Source: Xestospongia bergquistia
Taxonomy: Eukaryota > Porifera > Demospongiae > Haplosclerida > Petrosiidae
NCBI GenBank assembly: GCA_963965975.1
Contig: OZ014424.1
Span: forward strand, 4,402,001-4,466,000
Direction of reading: 5' to 3'
Length of the DNA stretch: 64,000 bases
The notes beneath the pieces were generated by a model. That model had not been told where the DNA came from. It ran no database searches and saw nothing but the letters and a program-made list of their open reading frames with translations. The position numbers and the translations under genes are program-made. Positions 10,301-23,800 of the stretch are shown here, in pieces. Positions within the stretch are counted from its first letter, which is position 1; every line of letters begins with the position of its first letter.

Positions 10301-12725
10301 GATGCTTACTCTAAAATTCGATTGAATGTACTTACTAGATGTCATGAAACATTCCGATACAGTAATGAACATCCAAGTATCACATCATTGTTATTGGGAG
10401 AAACACTCAGTCAAGAAATATCTCAAGAAATCTTTTCTCCTGTCACAGCTAACTCTGAGCATTTATCTTGGAATGAGTTTTCTTTTCTAATTTACATAAA
10501 AGCTTGCAGTCGGAGATTCCATCAACCCGTGATATCTTTACCTGATTTTGCTAATGTTGCAGCCTTATTTGCTATTCCTCCAGGAGACATTTGTAATTTA
10601 CTCAAAACATTCCAAACTCTTCAACTTATTTTTTCACTACCAAATTGTGAAACTATTATCTTAGACATGTACTGGTTTTGTTCTTGTCTAACAAAAGTAG
10701 CTGATTTTTCTGAGATAGAGAATTTACAGTTTCCTTGTATGTTTTATCAAGATATTGATCATGTGATGACACTGTCAACAGGATCAGAAGTACTTGGCAA
10801 CTACCTGACACAGGTTTTTGAGCAACATCATTTTATGGCCACTTCTAATTCAGACTATTTCACTCCACTCTTACTTCCATCTGATCGTCAAATCTCTTTT
10901 CCTTGCATCGATTCCATTTACCTATTACCTTGCATTGGAATAATGCCTCCGGGATTTTTTGAAAAGCTAATGGTTCTTTTCTGGAGATCCCCACAACTTT
11001 CTTTAATAAAATGTAAATGTCGCTCTTCAGCTATATATGAGCTTTGTCTGGATGACACTTTTGAAAAGCATTTGAGAATTTACAATCTCATGATCTCTAA
11101 CAAAAAGGGTTTTATCAAAGTATCCTTGTCTAATGCATACAATAGTGATGTGCCGTACTCAACATTCTCTTTAGTGGCATCAATTGCTCTCAAAGAGATA
11201 AAAACTGCTCTAAAACAAATACTACCAAATAACGTAGAAAACTCAATGACCATTTTTTTTGAATGTCATGATGTACGTTGTCAACATTCATCAGAAAAGA
11301 AACATCTTACTAGAGTTCATATCAAACATCTTGCTTGTACTCAACATAGCCATCAAAAACTACAGCTAAATCAACTTCAAGAATCCCAGTCTTTCTGGAT
11401 CAGCCATCTTTATAAGGTATTTGTAATATCATCAAGTGTAGCATTTCTCTAATACATTTCTCTCTTGCTCTCTTCCTTCTAGGATGCCACACATTTTGAT
11501 ATCAGAGAAGGTTTTGTTTTTAAAGGAATATCAAGAATTGTGAGTTTATCACATTAACTGTTTACATTCAGAGCATTACATTTGTGAATTACAACATGTA
11601 CATACATGTAATCTTGGTTAGGTGCCACAAAGGGTTAATATTAAGTGCTTATATCTTCTTTAGCCTAGCTCTTCATCAAATGACGTTGATGTACATTGTC
11701 ATAGTTCTTTTCTGAGGCGACGGAGTGCATCTGTGCCCCTAACCATGACAGAAATAGAAGAACTTAAACAAGAGAGCAGTAGCACTTGTTAGTGTTAATT
11801 TTCAAATTGTATAATGAATTGTTCTCACTTTGGCTACATCTCATTTAGCCTACCTTTGATTATGTCATTTTGCCTTCACAATTAACCCCTAGCCCCTACA
11901 AGATTATAGGCAAAATGATAATTGTAAATATAAAGGAAGAACTAGATGAAATATAATGTAGGCATTAGTGAGAATTGTATATAGGGTCCTTCTTGGTGTA
12001 ACTTCTATGATGATGTAACTTGTACTATGATGATGACATCACTATGTGTCATAAGGTTTGGTTTAGGGTGTAGGTGATGGATTTAGATGATGATGTCATC
12101 ATATATGATGACATCATTATCTGTCATTTAATGATGATGTCATCAGAGTGAAGTTACACCAAGAACCACTCTGTATATATGTATAAACCTTTTTCTTAAT
12201 TATTCATCAATCCATTTAAGCTGAATACTATTGACATTTTGTGCTCCAAAGCATGAATCATGAAATCGATTAACTTATATTTATCTGTAATTATTGTGCA
12301 TGCATTTTATATAAGGAAGAGTGCAGCATCACAGTTCATACAAACTTCATTACTTTTTCACAGATAATGACACCAGTGTGCTAGTGGAAAGATTCCTTCA
12401 TCAGCAATCTCTTAATATATATGACAATCTAGATCTAATATGTCGTGGTGCCCTTTATCAAGTTGGGATACTCAAATATCAGACTGACCTTGATATTATT
12501 GCACAAGGTGAAACAAACCCAGAGTCGTATCGTGATAAAGCCATTGAAACTATAACAAAAGCAGTGACTATTGCAGGAGTTCATGGAGTAATAGCATTAG
12601 TGTCTGCAGTCAAGGCTGACATTGGACATGGAGATCAAGATGATCATGCTGTGTTATATAAATTAATGATAAGAGACCCTAACTACAACAGAATTAAATC
12701 TGAATGGCTTCATCAGTTATTGTGA
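7328..12725 (+). CDS. ROC/COR-like protein, paralog 1, 871 aa (degenerate GTPase, death-fold-like tail)
   Basis: Eight exons rebuilt from GT-AG borders and phase: 7328-7363, 7416-7545, 7891-7947, 8914-8982, 9636-11416, 11483-11539, 11664-11787, 12364-12725. They total 2616 nt, an exact multiple of three ending in TGA, which supports the model. The large exon 5 encodes the body. Near residue 138, LGTDIEIQK sits where a P-loop GxxxxGK[ST] might lie, but the key Gly, Lys and Ser/Thr are replaced. A hydrophobic-strand region follows, then from about 375 (LSW) to 534 (PPGFFEKL) a stretch with the pattern of COR domains of ROCO proteins. Exon 8 (about 752-871) is a separate, probably helical domain. 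No LRR, kinase or membrane segment is visible. The ROC/COR reading is an inference from motif spacing; the family is otherwise unrecognised. It starts 250 bp after ZNFX1 on the same strand. Confidence 0.75.
7556..7613. repeat. Perfect 19-bp inverted repeat in intron 2
   Basis: The arms 7556-7574 and 7595-7613 are exact reverse complements, with a 20-base loop, all inside intron 2 of the first ROC/COR-like gene. The transcript could fold into a short stable hairpin. It may be a remnant of a foldback element or a precursor-like hairpin. Confidence 0.8.
8068..8422. mobile_element. MITE-like element in intron 3
   Basis: A terminal inverted repeat starts TGATTAAAATGCCAG at 8068-8082 and is matched exactly in reverse complement at 8408-8422; similarity continues inward for about 8 more bases with substitutions. 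The roughly 355-bp interior has no open frame. No clear target-site duplication was found, so the class is uncertain. Confidence 0.6.
11984..12172. mobile_element. MITE-like foldback element in intron 7
   Basis: Ends of about 23 bp are inverted copies of each other: GGGTCCTTCTTGGTGTAAC at the left and its near reverse complement at 12150-12172. Both sides are flanked by GTATATA, which may be a TA-rich target-site duplication. The interior is built of ATGATGATGTCATCA-type palindromic words. It lies in the intron before the last exon of the first ROC/COR-like gene. Confidence 0.7.
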
Positions 12726-13067
12726 TTTGTGTCTGATGTGTTGTTTATCATACAGTCTTGTTTGTTTTATTTCTTTGCTTTTTGTATTCATTTAACTATT
12801 GCTAGTTAATATAGATACAACACATGCAAGTAATTCATGGATGAAGCTGTTAGTGTATTCACTACTGTGAGGAAAATGGTATAGCCCCTTGTAATTACTA
12901 CTATTTCCTGTTAGCTGTTAACTATGAATAATATTACAAGCTGTTGTGCGGGTGGAAAGGCAATCTGTTGTGAGTTGCTTACTGTTTTAAAAGGTTGTGA
13001 TGTATGAATTAATAAAGTATATTTCGTTTAGGGTTTATCGTGGTCTTCATTTACCATCAATTTTAAA

Positions 13068-16000
13068 ATGGCAGATAAGAATAGGAGAGACCTAAAAGAT
13101 AAAGTAAGCCAAACAGTTAAAAGGAGTGATGTCATAGATTGTCACTTATAGATGTGTAAGTTTTTGAGTGACAAGAAAAATAGTCTGAGTTGCTCAAAGA
13201 AGTCATTTTCACAATTTATAAAAAATAAAAAAGGCAGAAACAGACAAAGAACACCTTGCTCTGACAGTAAGAATAATGATTCAACTGTATCTTTATGTAT
13301 ATATAAGATTTTGATTCCAATACACAATGAATAAATGGTTTTGACATTAGCTGGCATCTATGATGTGTCATCAAGGAAATTAAATGATGTTTAATATAGA
13401 TATATATTTTGTTGTCAATTATTAGTATTTCACACAAGCCTTTTATTCTTTAAAACAGTTGAACCAATGGAAGATGACTTCGTTTTAGTTCCTGAAGGTA
13501 AGATTCAAATATTATGGTAAAGCTTTATTGTAATATGTTGTACGTACTAATGTAGATATGCTGACTTAGCATAGTACTTTATAAGGCTTTGTTTACACTA
13601 GCAGGGGTTCATACAGGAGGGGGGGGAAGCCCTGGGATTCTGTTGTCAATGTATTACTACTATTAGCTCACTATAAAAATTAATGTAACCTAATAAATGA
13701 TCTAGAACTTTAACCTGTGCCTATGAAAACAGAACTTTTGGTTTTATGATAACAATTGAGCAAAATTTTTTGTTATAGATAGTACAATCACAATAACTTC
13801 CTCTGATGGTTTTGATATTGTTGACGTCGTTCGCATTAGTCGTCCTGAACAAGGTCAGTTTTCTTAGATTTATGTAACTGTAGTAACATTTATATAGTAC
13901 AAACTTACTGACAAATCTTAATGTAATTATAATGCTTTTAATTTTTTACAGAAAGTTTCGTAACTTCAGATGTAGATTTAGAGGCTACAGAATCACCAGA
14001 TACTTTGCCCCGACAAGAAGATGTATCCATAATTAACACTGCATGCTTAGGTAATGCAGTTGAGATTAAAAAACTCCAATTATCGATGTTTGGATCAGAT
14101 ATTACCAAGACTGCTCAAACAACACGTGGTCTTTTCATGCTAGATCATCACAAACGGATACAACCACTTCTAAATGAACACCTTCTGCAAACCCTTGATA
14201 CTGTTGAAAGCAATCTATGCACAGTTTTGCCATCTCCATGGAAACCGGCGTCAGTTTTTAACTTCAATCATTGTTTAAGGCACCAAAGCAGTCAGCTATT
14301 GCCTCACTCTGAAGATGAACCATGTACTTCAAAGATTATACATATTAATAATCACATCTGTGATGATTCTTTTCCGTTGCGTTACCTACTTGAACCACAA
14401 TTTTTCTCCTTGAAGAAACCAGTCCTTGTTTTTCCTTGTAATCTCCAATCTATCACTTCTTCATCCACTCAATATGTTAATGAGTTAATGTATCGAATTG
14501 CTTTAGCATCAACAGCCCACTTCAGTTCTCCACATGTCATTCTTCTTTTTATAGATTTCAATGACCTCAAATTCAATGTTTGTTTTGGTGACAAAGACTT
14601 AGCCAATGATGTCTACAGAGAAATTCAATTTAACATATTGGCTAAATGTCGTGAAACATTTCAATATAATGATCATCCCCCAAACATTACTCCATTTCTG
14701 TTGGAAAATGATGGCTCTCAAGCAATTCCACATGATGTCTTTGATTCTGGCAGTGATTTTTTATCTTGGAATCAATTTTCTTTGCTCGTGTACATTAAAG
14801 CATGCAGTCTAAAATTTAACCTGACCACAATATCTCATATGGACTTTGTTCATATTGCAAGTTTGTTTGCGATTCCTTTAGAAGACACAAATAGTTTGCT
14901 TGAACAGCTCCAGGCCTTACAACTTGTATTTTTGTCACCTAATCGTGAAATCATTATTATAGATACTAATTGGTTTTATTCTTGTCTCTCAAAAGTGGGA
15001 GACCTGTCAAAGTTGGTAAATCCACAGAGCCCTTATCTATTTAATGCTTGTAGTGATGTTGATCATATTTTGACTTGTTCAACTGATGCAGGCATTTCAG
15101 AGGATTTTCTGAAATGTGTTCTTGATCAATACCACCTTGTGGCAACATCCAAGTCATCATCTTTTACTACACTTTTACTTCCACCATATCATCGAAGCTC
15201 GTTTCATTGTATTGATTCAGTGTACTTATTGCCTTGCTTTGGAATAATGCCTCCTGGTTTTTTCGAAAGGCTAACGGTTCTTCTTTGGAGAGCTTCTCGG
15301 CTTTCATTAAAGAAATGCAAATGTCGCTTTTCTGCTATATATGAACTAAATTTGGACAAAAAAGGTTTGAGCACTTACAACATTAAGATCTGCAATGATA
15401 AAGGATTTATCAGAGTCTCCTTGTCTGATGCATATAATAAAGATGTGCCATACACCAAGCTATGCTCAGTGGCTTCTGTTGTTCTTGAAGAAATTAAAAA
15501 AGCTGTAGCACAATTGTTGCCAGTAGAGATGGCATCAAAAGGAAATGTGATGACCATTTTTTTAGAATGTCAGGACTCACGCTGCCGACCTTATCCAGGA
15601 AAGAAACACTTAACTAGAATTTATTCTAAACATCTTGAATGTACTCAGGAGAGTCATTATAAACAGCAGTTGAACCAGCTCAAAGCATCACAGTCTTTCT
15701 GGATCAATAACCTTGTTAAGGTATTATAGACTATTAGTATTATATGTTATATATAATACCTTCTCTCTAGGACCAAAGTGTCTTCAAACAAGATTATGTT
15801 TTTGAAGGACTAACCACAAGACCTGTGAGTTATTTAGTTTGTGGATCATGCAAATCAAATTGTACAAAATACATTATAGGTTGTAATGTAATTACTGTCC
15901 ACATATCAATTATACATAATAGTTTTTTGCATCGTATTGTGTAAAACATAAGCAGAAAATAGAGTATAATTTTTTACTTCTAAAAAGATTTTTGTTTATC

Positions 16001-17007
16001 ATTCCTTTCCAGCCTAGCGCTGTATCTGATGAGCTCAATCTATTCTCCTGTAGTCCTTATTTGAGCCAACGTACTGAGACTGCAAATGAAATAAAAACAT
16101 TTAAACACCAGCATGAAGGTAAATTTTAGTTACCTTACAGGCCAAATGTTTGAATAAGGTGATCATACTTTTACCTGATTTGCAATAAGAGACCACGTTT
16201 ATCGAAACATTTATAAACGCTAACATGTAAACAATTCTGTTTAAAGTATGTTCACTAAATTTTGCATTCAAGTCATGTATTGTTTTTCAACTAAGATATA
16301 AGTTAGTAAGCACCCAGTGAACAAATGTATGGTTGAAAGTTTTGAGATGTTTTAACAACAATAGTCCCTCTTGCAAATCAGGTTGTTAATATGCTAGAGT
16401 TCATTTGAGAGAGAAATATGGGGATTCCCCATCACTCTTAAATTTAGTTTAGCTCTATATAATCAATAAATAAAGAACTGGTAGTTCAAATGATAAAATG
16501 AATTCTTCCCTAAAAGACATTTTATATTTTTTTCAGTCTCTCAATTATTACATTGTGATTGCATGGTTCATAATTAAGCTGCACTACCAATAAAACATTT
16601 TAAATTTGCTATGTAAAACCTCTGCTATTTTTTCTATCACAGATGATGACACTAGTGGACTAGTAGAAAGGTTCCTTCATCAGCAATCTCTTAATATATA
16701 TGACAAGCTAGATCTAATATGTCGTGGTGCCCTTTATCAAGCTGGGATACTCAAATATCAGACTGACCTTGATATTATCGCACAAGGTGAAACAAACCCA
16801 GAGTCGTATCGTGATAAAGCCATTGAAACTATAAAAAAAGCAGTGAGTATTGCAGGAGTTCGTGGAGTAATGGCATTAGTGTCTGCAGTCAAGACTGACA
16901 TTGGACATGGAGATCAAGATGATCATGCTGTGTTATATAAATTAATGATAAGAGACTCTAACTACGACAGAATTAAATTGGAATGGCTGCATCACTTATT
17001 AACATAA
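13068..17007 (+). CDS. ROC/COR-like protein, paralog 2, 852 aa
   Basis: Eight exons: 13068-13103, 13152-13266, 13459-13497, 13779-13853, 13952-15720, 15771-15824, 16013-16118, 16643-17007. The sum is 2559 nt, in frame to TAA. Number and phase of introns match paralog 1. The body in exon 5 is roughly 60-65% identical to paralog 1 where I compared it by eye. The possible P-loop remnant near residue 119 reads LGNAVEIKK: one Lys is kept, but the second Gly and the Ser/Thr are gone. The COR-like stretch ends with PPGFFERL near residue 521. The last exon (about 732-852) is about 89% identical in protein to the corresponding exon of paralog 1, far more than the body. It lies 342 bp after paralog 1, a tandem duplication. 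Function unknown; a nucleotide-binding-dead scaffold or sensor is one possibility. Confidence 0.75.
16173..16383. mobile_element. MITE copy, ACCTGATTTGCAA family
   Basis: This element has inverted ends ACCTGATTTGCAA...GACCAC and matches copies at 42599-42824 and 63019-63260, including interior words such as AAACATTTATAAA and TTTTGCATTCAAG. It sits in the last intron of the second ROC/COR-like gene, in the opposite orientation to the 42.6-kb copy. Confidence 0.75.
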
Positions 17008-17818
17008 TACAATCTATTTTGGCATATAATTAATACCTCAAGATATATACTAGATGTGTTTAAAGAATAATTTATTTTTAGAGATATAGTTATGAAGGTT
17101 TGTTTAATATGCAATGTCAAAGCTATATTCCCTGAAACATTTCAAGTTTATTGACATTTTGATGGATTCTATTATACTTGAATAAAACCACAAATACCAT
17201 ATTCATAACTAAGTAATAATATCAATGACGTAGTGGGGTTCCCCAAGTGTGAGATCAGCAAATTGATAATATAGCCTGATGACTTTTGTTTCTATTTAAT
17301 GTTAACAAATGCATATTAATTTTGTTGTCCTTCAGTTCATACAATTTATAAGCTGGACTTGTGTTTAGTCACATGTATCATTGTTTTGGCTGTAAATTCA
17401 ATTTTACTTTATTATGTTGGGAGTCATGTGTGCGTTGATTTTATGTATAAACTTAAAGCTGTGCAAAATGGACATTTCATGCTCATACACATGTATTATT
17501 GTGCTAATGTTTTATTACTTGTTCCCTGTTGTCTTCAATGATTTTTTAAAGACTCTGATTTTTTAACAAAGCAAATACTGCTCACAACAACATAATTACA
17601 ACCACTTACACAGTGCCTTATCATAATTTAGATTATTTTTGCTCTTCCATTTTGTTCATGGTTACATACATAGTTTTATTATTGTAATTGGGGGTTGGGG
17701 GATGACTACTGTGTAGAGCATTCTCTTTATTGATAATCATCAAAAAAAATTGAAGATAAAAAATTAGATATTTTATATATATTCAAAGGACATTAAACAA
17801 ATATCATGTCTATACTAT
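17008..17818. other. Convergent intergenic region
   Basis: Between the 3' ends of the second ROC/COR-like gene (+) and the first GTPase gene (-). It is AT-rich and probably contains both 3' untranslated regions; an AATAAA-type word occurs near 17182. The short open frame at 17359-17541 has no family resemblance and I do not call it. Confidence 0.5.
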
Positions 17819-20800
17819 TTAATCATGCAGTTCTACAGATGATAATCGAGCAGACAATTTAGCAAAGTGTTCCTTGAGGCTGGAATATCTTTTTTTCCTC
17901 CGCTTCTTTTCTGTCAATTCCTCCTATAACATTAAATTAATAGACTGTAAATGAGGTCATCAATTTCAAATTAGTAAAAGTACCTTTCTTTCTTTTAGAT
18001 GCTGCAGTTGTATTGTTTGTCCTTGTTGTTCAATTAATGTAATAAAAAGTTTTAATTCCTCCATGACTACATTGCAGTAGGCTTTGAAGAAGTACTATAT
18101 CATGTTAGATAAAATTGTAGTAAAGATTAGTATTGTATATAATCACTTGAATAACTCAAAAGCTGTTCTATATCATTAAATTTTTCTTTTAGTTTCTAAT
18201 ATAAAAGCTATTCTCATGTACATTACCTCGTAGTTTGCTGTAGTAAATATACTTTTCTACAAATAAAATGCTACTAAAGAAACACTTGAAGTCTTCTGAT
18301 ATAGTTATATTATGCTTACAATAATAGTATTAATTTTGCACAATGAAATGTATTCATTAATCATACACAAATAGTTAAATAAAGTGTACTGTGGTATAAT
18401 AGACAAAGAAAGTTCATTGGATAACTGCTGGTGCAGTCTATTTACTCAGTAAGGATACCATTAGAATATGATAATAAACAGCATACAATTCTGGTGCTAC
18501 TATTTTGTCATTTACATCCTAGTATAACTCCTTAAAACATTATGCTCCATTGTTCTGTAATTTAAATTATACAAAGTGACAAATGTTTATATTGTCTGCT
18601 TCTAATTTGTCATGTTATTCTTGACATACCAAAATGACTTCTTCTTTAACTCCCTCAAAAAATATATGGTGCTGGGTCTTAATTGCTTCACGTCTATCTT
18701 CAACAAGTCGCTCCAAATTATCATCTCTGATCACACATCAAAAACATTTACTTAATTCATTATTAATAGACTTACTTGATAACATTAGCTCTCATTAAAG
18801 GGAACCTGAAAATCATTAAAGAGATAGTATAGGAGAATACAAAATGGTATGCTTGCACATTAATAAATACATGCAGTAATTGTCATGCTTTCATGATATC
18901 ACACTAATGTGTATATTACTTACCACATACGGATCCAATATGTCTCTGTAATTATCTCACTATATAATAAGGAATACATAATGTGTAATACAAAGTGGCA
19001 GTGAAAATATTCATACTTTAATCTACATGACCTCAAGTCAGTGAGAGTGTCTTCCATTTTCTCATCAATATCTCCAAAGTCATTGTCACCAACTGTAAGT
19101 TGATAATGAAGTAAGTAAATCATTCTTTTATATTACAGGAACATGTTAATTTGAAATAAGTATGGATTAGGAATACATTTTATAATAAATCTTACTATAA
19201 GCATAAACAATAATTATTCTACTTCATGTTTTAGCTTAAATTATAAATAACTCTTGCTTTCTATAATATTTTTAATCTCTATTTAGGTATACATACACTG
19301 TATTCTATTACTCTAATATATACATATAACTATACTTTTCTTTAATTATAACATACAGGGATTAAGATGTCCTGCTAGAGTTGGTGCAAAACCTTTTTGT
19401 TCTACCACTAGAGCTGCTGCACTTCGAAGACGTCCAAACTTTTCAGATACACGTTGTGTGTAACGATGAAGTAGCTTCTGACAGGAAGTAAATTTGGTCT
19501 GCAAAAATAATCCTTTTGTTCTTGTTTCAGCATCAGAATAAAATTTTTCATTAATATCTACAGTGTTAAGTACATTTTCACATACAGCATATTATTGCAG
19601 AGACATGATTATTAGTGATATTAAGTGCAATACAAGGATTGTTGGAATGAAGGAAACTATAAATAGTCAATGTAATTTAGATTAAAAATTGCTATTTTGT
19701 TAGATGATTAAATATATATAACATACCTTCATTCAACTGTTGAATGCTATATTTTCTTTTTTCCTTTTTATCCAAAAGTAAAGTTCTCAACTGATTGAGT
19801 AAATCATCAACTTTTCTCCTGAATTTTCCCTATTAATTATTATGAATCTGTACACATATTATATTATAATATAATTGTTTAACAAAATTACATAGTAGTG
19901 CTAATACATCACATCAACAGTCTTTACACAAAAGCACCACCTACACTATATTTTTCTTTGTAAAGAGCCTCAAATCAGTTAATATACTTCATAAAATTTC
20001 ATATAGCTGAGGTCAATAATGATATGTCAGCATCCACATAATGTCACAATCAAATTTAATAAAATTCATGAGCAAGAACCTTCTTACATCACTACGGACT
20101 CAGTGCCAACTATTATATGCATCTGTTGCTTTCTCTTAATAGGGAAACCTCTTGTCTATATCTGTTCACACCATTAATGTTTGGCCAATTGTAGTAACAA
20201 AATAGACTATATTTCTCAATATCTCATGTACTATTTACAACAAAATGACTATGGATTGGTTAAATCAACCAATTAATTTTATAATGTAATACTACAGAAG
20301 TGTAGACTACAATGTTCATATAGATTAAGGTAGCTATTGTCTAATGAACATGTTATACAGAATCTCATAATTGTGACAATCAACAAAATGACTTATCATT
20401 AGTGTATTAGTAGTGAGAACAGAGTGGAGTCTATACTTCTCAGTATCTCATTTTGTATTATATACAATGATAACGACCATAAGTCAACCAATTCATTTTA
20501 CACATTGTACCAATGAAGAGGGCTACTATATCGAGTTTAAAATGTCTGGTATATGAAAATTAATTGGTACCAAAAACACCTTGTATACTTATAAGACTTA
20601 CCTCATATTCTGTATCATTTGTATATCTTGCTTCCAATTCAGCTAAGAAAGATGATCGTTCACTGATACTATCCAGCATTGCCTTGTGATGGTCCACTAC
20701 TTTCTGGGCACACTCAATCTGGTATTCCGTCTCTATAAAAGCCAGAGAATTTGACAGCATAATTATATATCATTTTTCCATCAATTCAATTTGCATGTAC

Positions 20801-23800
20801 AGCACATAATTATTACTATAATTGTGTTTTCACAAACCTTTAATTTCCTTTGCATATTTTGTTTCAACATACTCTGACAACCTTTGAGCAGCTTTCAAAA
20901 ATCCTTTACAACTGGTAATGATGTTTTGTTTCCAGATAACAGACAGCCTTGTGGTGACCATACTAATCCTAAAATAAAGTAATTGATAATAACTATGGCA
21001 ACAAGATGAAAAGAATAAGTATAATAATAATAAAAAATGAAGCAAATATCAGTTATAAATTATTGCAATATAGATATGATACCTTTCTTCCAGTTCAGTG
21101 ATTAAACTTATCCTTTCAATTTTTTCCAAGACTTCTTCATGAGACATACTTAAGACTTTTTGAAAAGACTCACTAACGTCTATATCATTTAATGTCTTCT
21201 CCACGTTTACCAGACCAATCTGAAGATCATTAAAATGACCACCAGAAGAACGATATTTGCATTGTCTAGCCTTTATAAAAATAATAATAATGTCTATATT
21301 TACAAATTGTATCTACTTACATCACTAGCCCATTTTCCACAGACTGGGAAAATAATGTTTTCAGACACTTCAAGTTTAAGTGTTTGTGTGAGTGTCTTTG
21401 CAATTGTCCTCTTAACATCTGCTACAGAGACTTGTGCTTGTTGATTTTGGAAGTAGGTATCATAATGTGTGACCACAATAGTGAGTCGTTCACTTTGAAA
21501 TATCTCTGTAACATACACACACATACAGGAGAGGGAGAGAATGTTTTTATTAAATTTTGATCAATGAATACCTCTTTCATAATCAAATAATATTTTATTT
21601 TCATTTAAAGTTTATCTATATAATTTATGTATTGCATATTTAGAATCTATTATTAGTACATCATATTTTCAAATTATTCCTTCCTTCTTTTCTCATTTTA
21701 TAAATCCTAAGTTCAATCCCTAAGCAGACTCACGTGGATCTCTTTCATGAATTATTTTAAAAGCCTCATAATCTTCCTTGTTCTTAATGTCATCATATTT
21801 CATGACAAAGATGTAAGCAGCTGCTGACTTTAAGTTTAACTCTGATATCTTCTGTAGATTATCTTTTCCCACTTCATTAGAGCCAGGAGTATCAACAAGA
21901 TAGGGTTTAGGATCACCTTGAGTATGCAATAAAGGTAAGTTGATTTTGAGCAAATAATCTTCCTTTTTATTACACTAAATGAAAGACAAAAATTGCATTT
22001 ATCAACTGGTTTTTGTCAACCAATAATTCCACCAAGTATGTGTGGCATGCTACTCTGATATAATCATGCCACTAATGCTCAACTAGCACTTCAACTAGCA
22101 TATATTAGGACATATATAGCCTTGGTCTACACTACAATAAACTAATATGTACCTTACATGGATGGAAATGTATGGAATTCTAAAATCATGTGATTACTCA
22201 CAGTATAATTTGTTGTTTTGTAATAATATAACATATCAATAAATTATAGTGAGCTATTCCCACACAGTAAAAATTGATTGATTGATTTAATCATTATTTA
22301 ATTATACACGTTGCAATTGTAAACTTATTTTTTGCTGAAAAAGTAATCAGAAGACTGTTTTCATTACTAATACACTACTACTTATGTAGCTATATAACTA
22401 TTAATTTCATAATACATTAGTAATCAAATAGTGTTATATTTATATTTTGCATATTCAACCTATATAACCATATATTAGTTAAGCTGGCGGTACAGTGGAA
22501 GTTAGAAGCCAAATAATTTTATTATAATAATATTCATACTATATTCATGATATTCATAACCATATATTAGTTAAACCAACCAATCAATTTTTATAGTGCA
22601 TGAGCTCTAGATCTCATACTTATCAGCTGATCTAAGCTATAAATATTGATTGTTTTAATTTTTACAGTGATATACAACTACTTCAATGACATGTGATGAC
22701 ATACCATTGTTCCACATCTAATTCTTTCATGTAAACTCTTTAGATGTTTTCTAATGTTCTGGATACCAGCAGTAACTTGTAAAGAATCAGACCAGTTGAT
22801 AAGTCTAGGCTAATTGAAGATTGAAGAATAACAAACTTAACACATTAGTTCATGTAACAGTAAGAAGCATTATATAGAAAAAAATTAGAGGTGTACTAAT
22901 AAGATGAATTGTAGAGATGTTCTCACTAGTGGTGTTCCGTAACTTTGTTCAACCTTGTCATCATGTTGTATGTAGAGTGTCACAGCTGTCTCTGGTGATA
23001 TGGACACTGGTAGAACACTGAAAGTAGAAAACAATACCAATGAAAACTATTTTCACTACATAAGTATATGCCTACTAAGTTTTAAGAAATGGTACGATAA
23101 TATTATTTTACAAGTGCAAAAGTTATTGTGACAACAATATAAATAGTTGTGAGAAGGCTTAGTTATATTCAGTAACTCTGAAAACTAGTTATCCTCCAGT
23201 TCTAGCAATAAATTACTAATCCATAGTTTATCACTTTTACTCAGTGAACACAAGTATCATTTGTCAACTAGCTGATCAAGTGTTTTTTCATCTATTTATA
23301 TTATTTGTTTGTGTGTGTGCGTGTGTGGGAGAGGTGAGTGTGTGCCTACTCTATGTAACTACACACAAATTATACACTTACTCTTCACCAATGAGAGCAT
23401 TAATTAGTGTAGTCTTGCCGACATTGTATCTTCCAAGTACACAGATGTACACACTAGAGTCAATAAGTTGCTGTTTTACTTTCAACAAAGCATCAAGATG
23501 AACAAAATCAGGAACATCAAAGTCCCTAACTTGTTGTGTCTCTTCTGATATAGCTATCACTCTTGCCAATATTTTCTATAGTAACAAAATTATAAGTAGT
23601 AACCTATATAAATATAGTTAGTATTTTAATTGTAATTCCAACAATATAATGCATGCTATAAATTATAATATATCAACACAGAGCTGGATTAAACGTTTTA
23701 ACTATATTATAACAAATTTTGAAATTGGATATGATTATACAAATACATGTCAGTTAAACAAAGTGCTAACACATATGAATTATTCACAAGCATATCAACA

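Noticed and set aside
17359-17541. 60-aa open frame between the convergent genes
   Set aside because: Hydrophobic, AT-driven composition, no family resemblance, and it lies where 3' untranslated sequence is expected.
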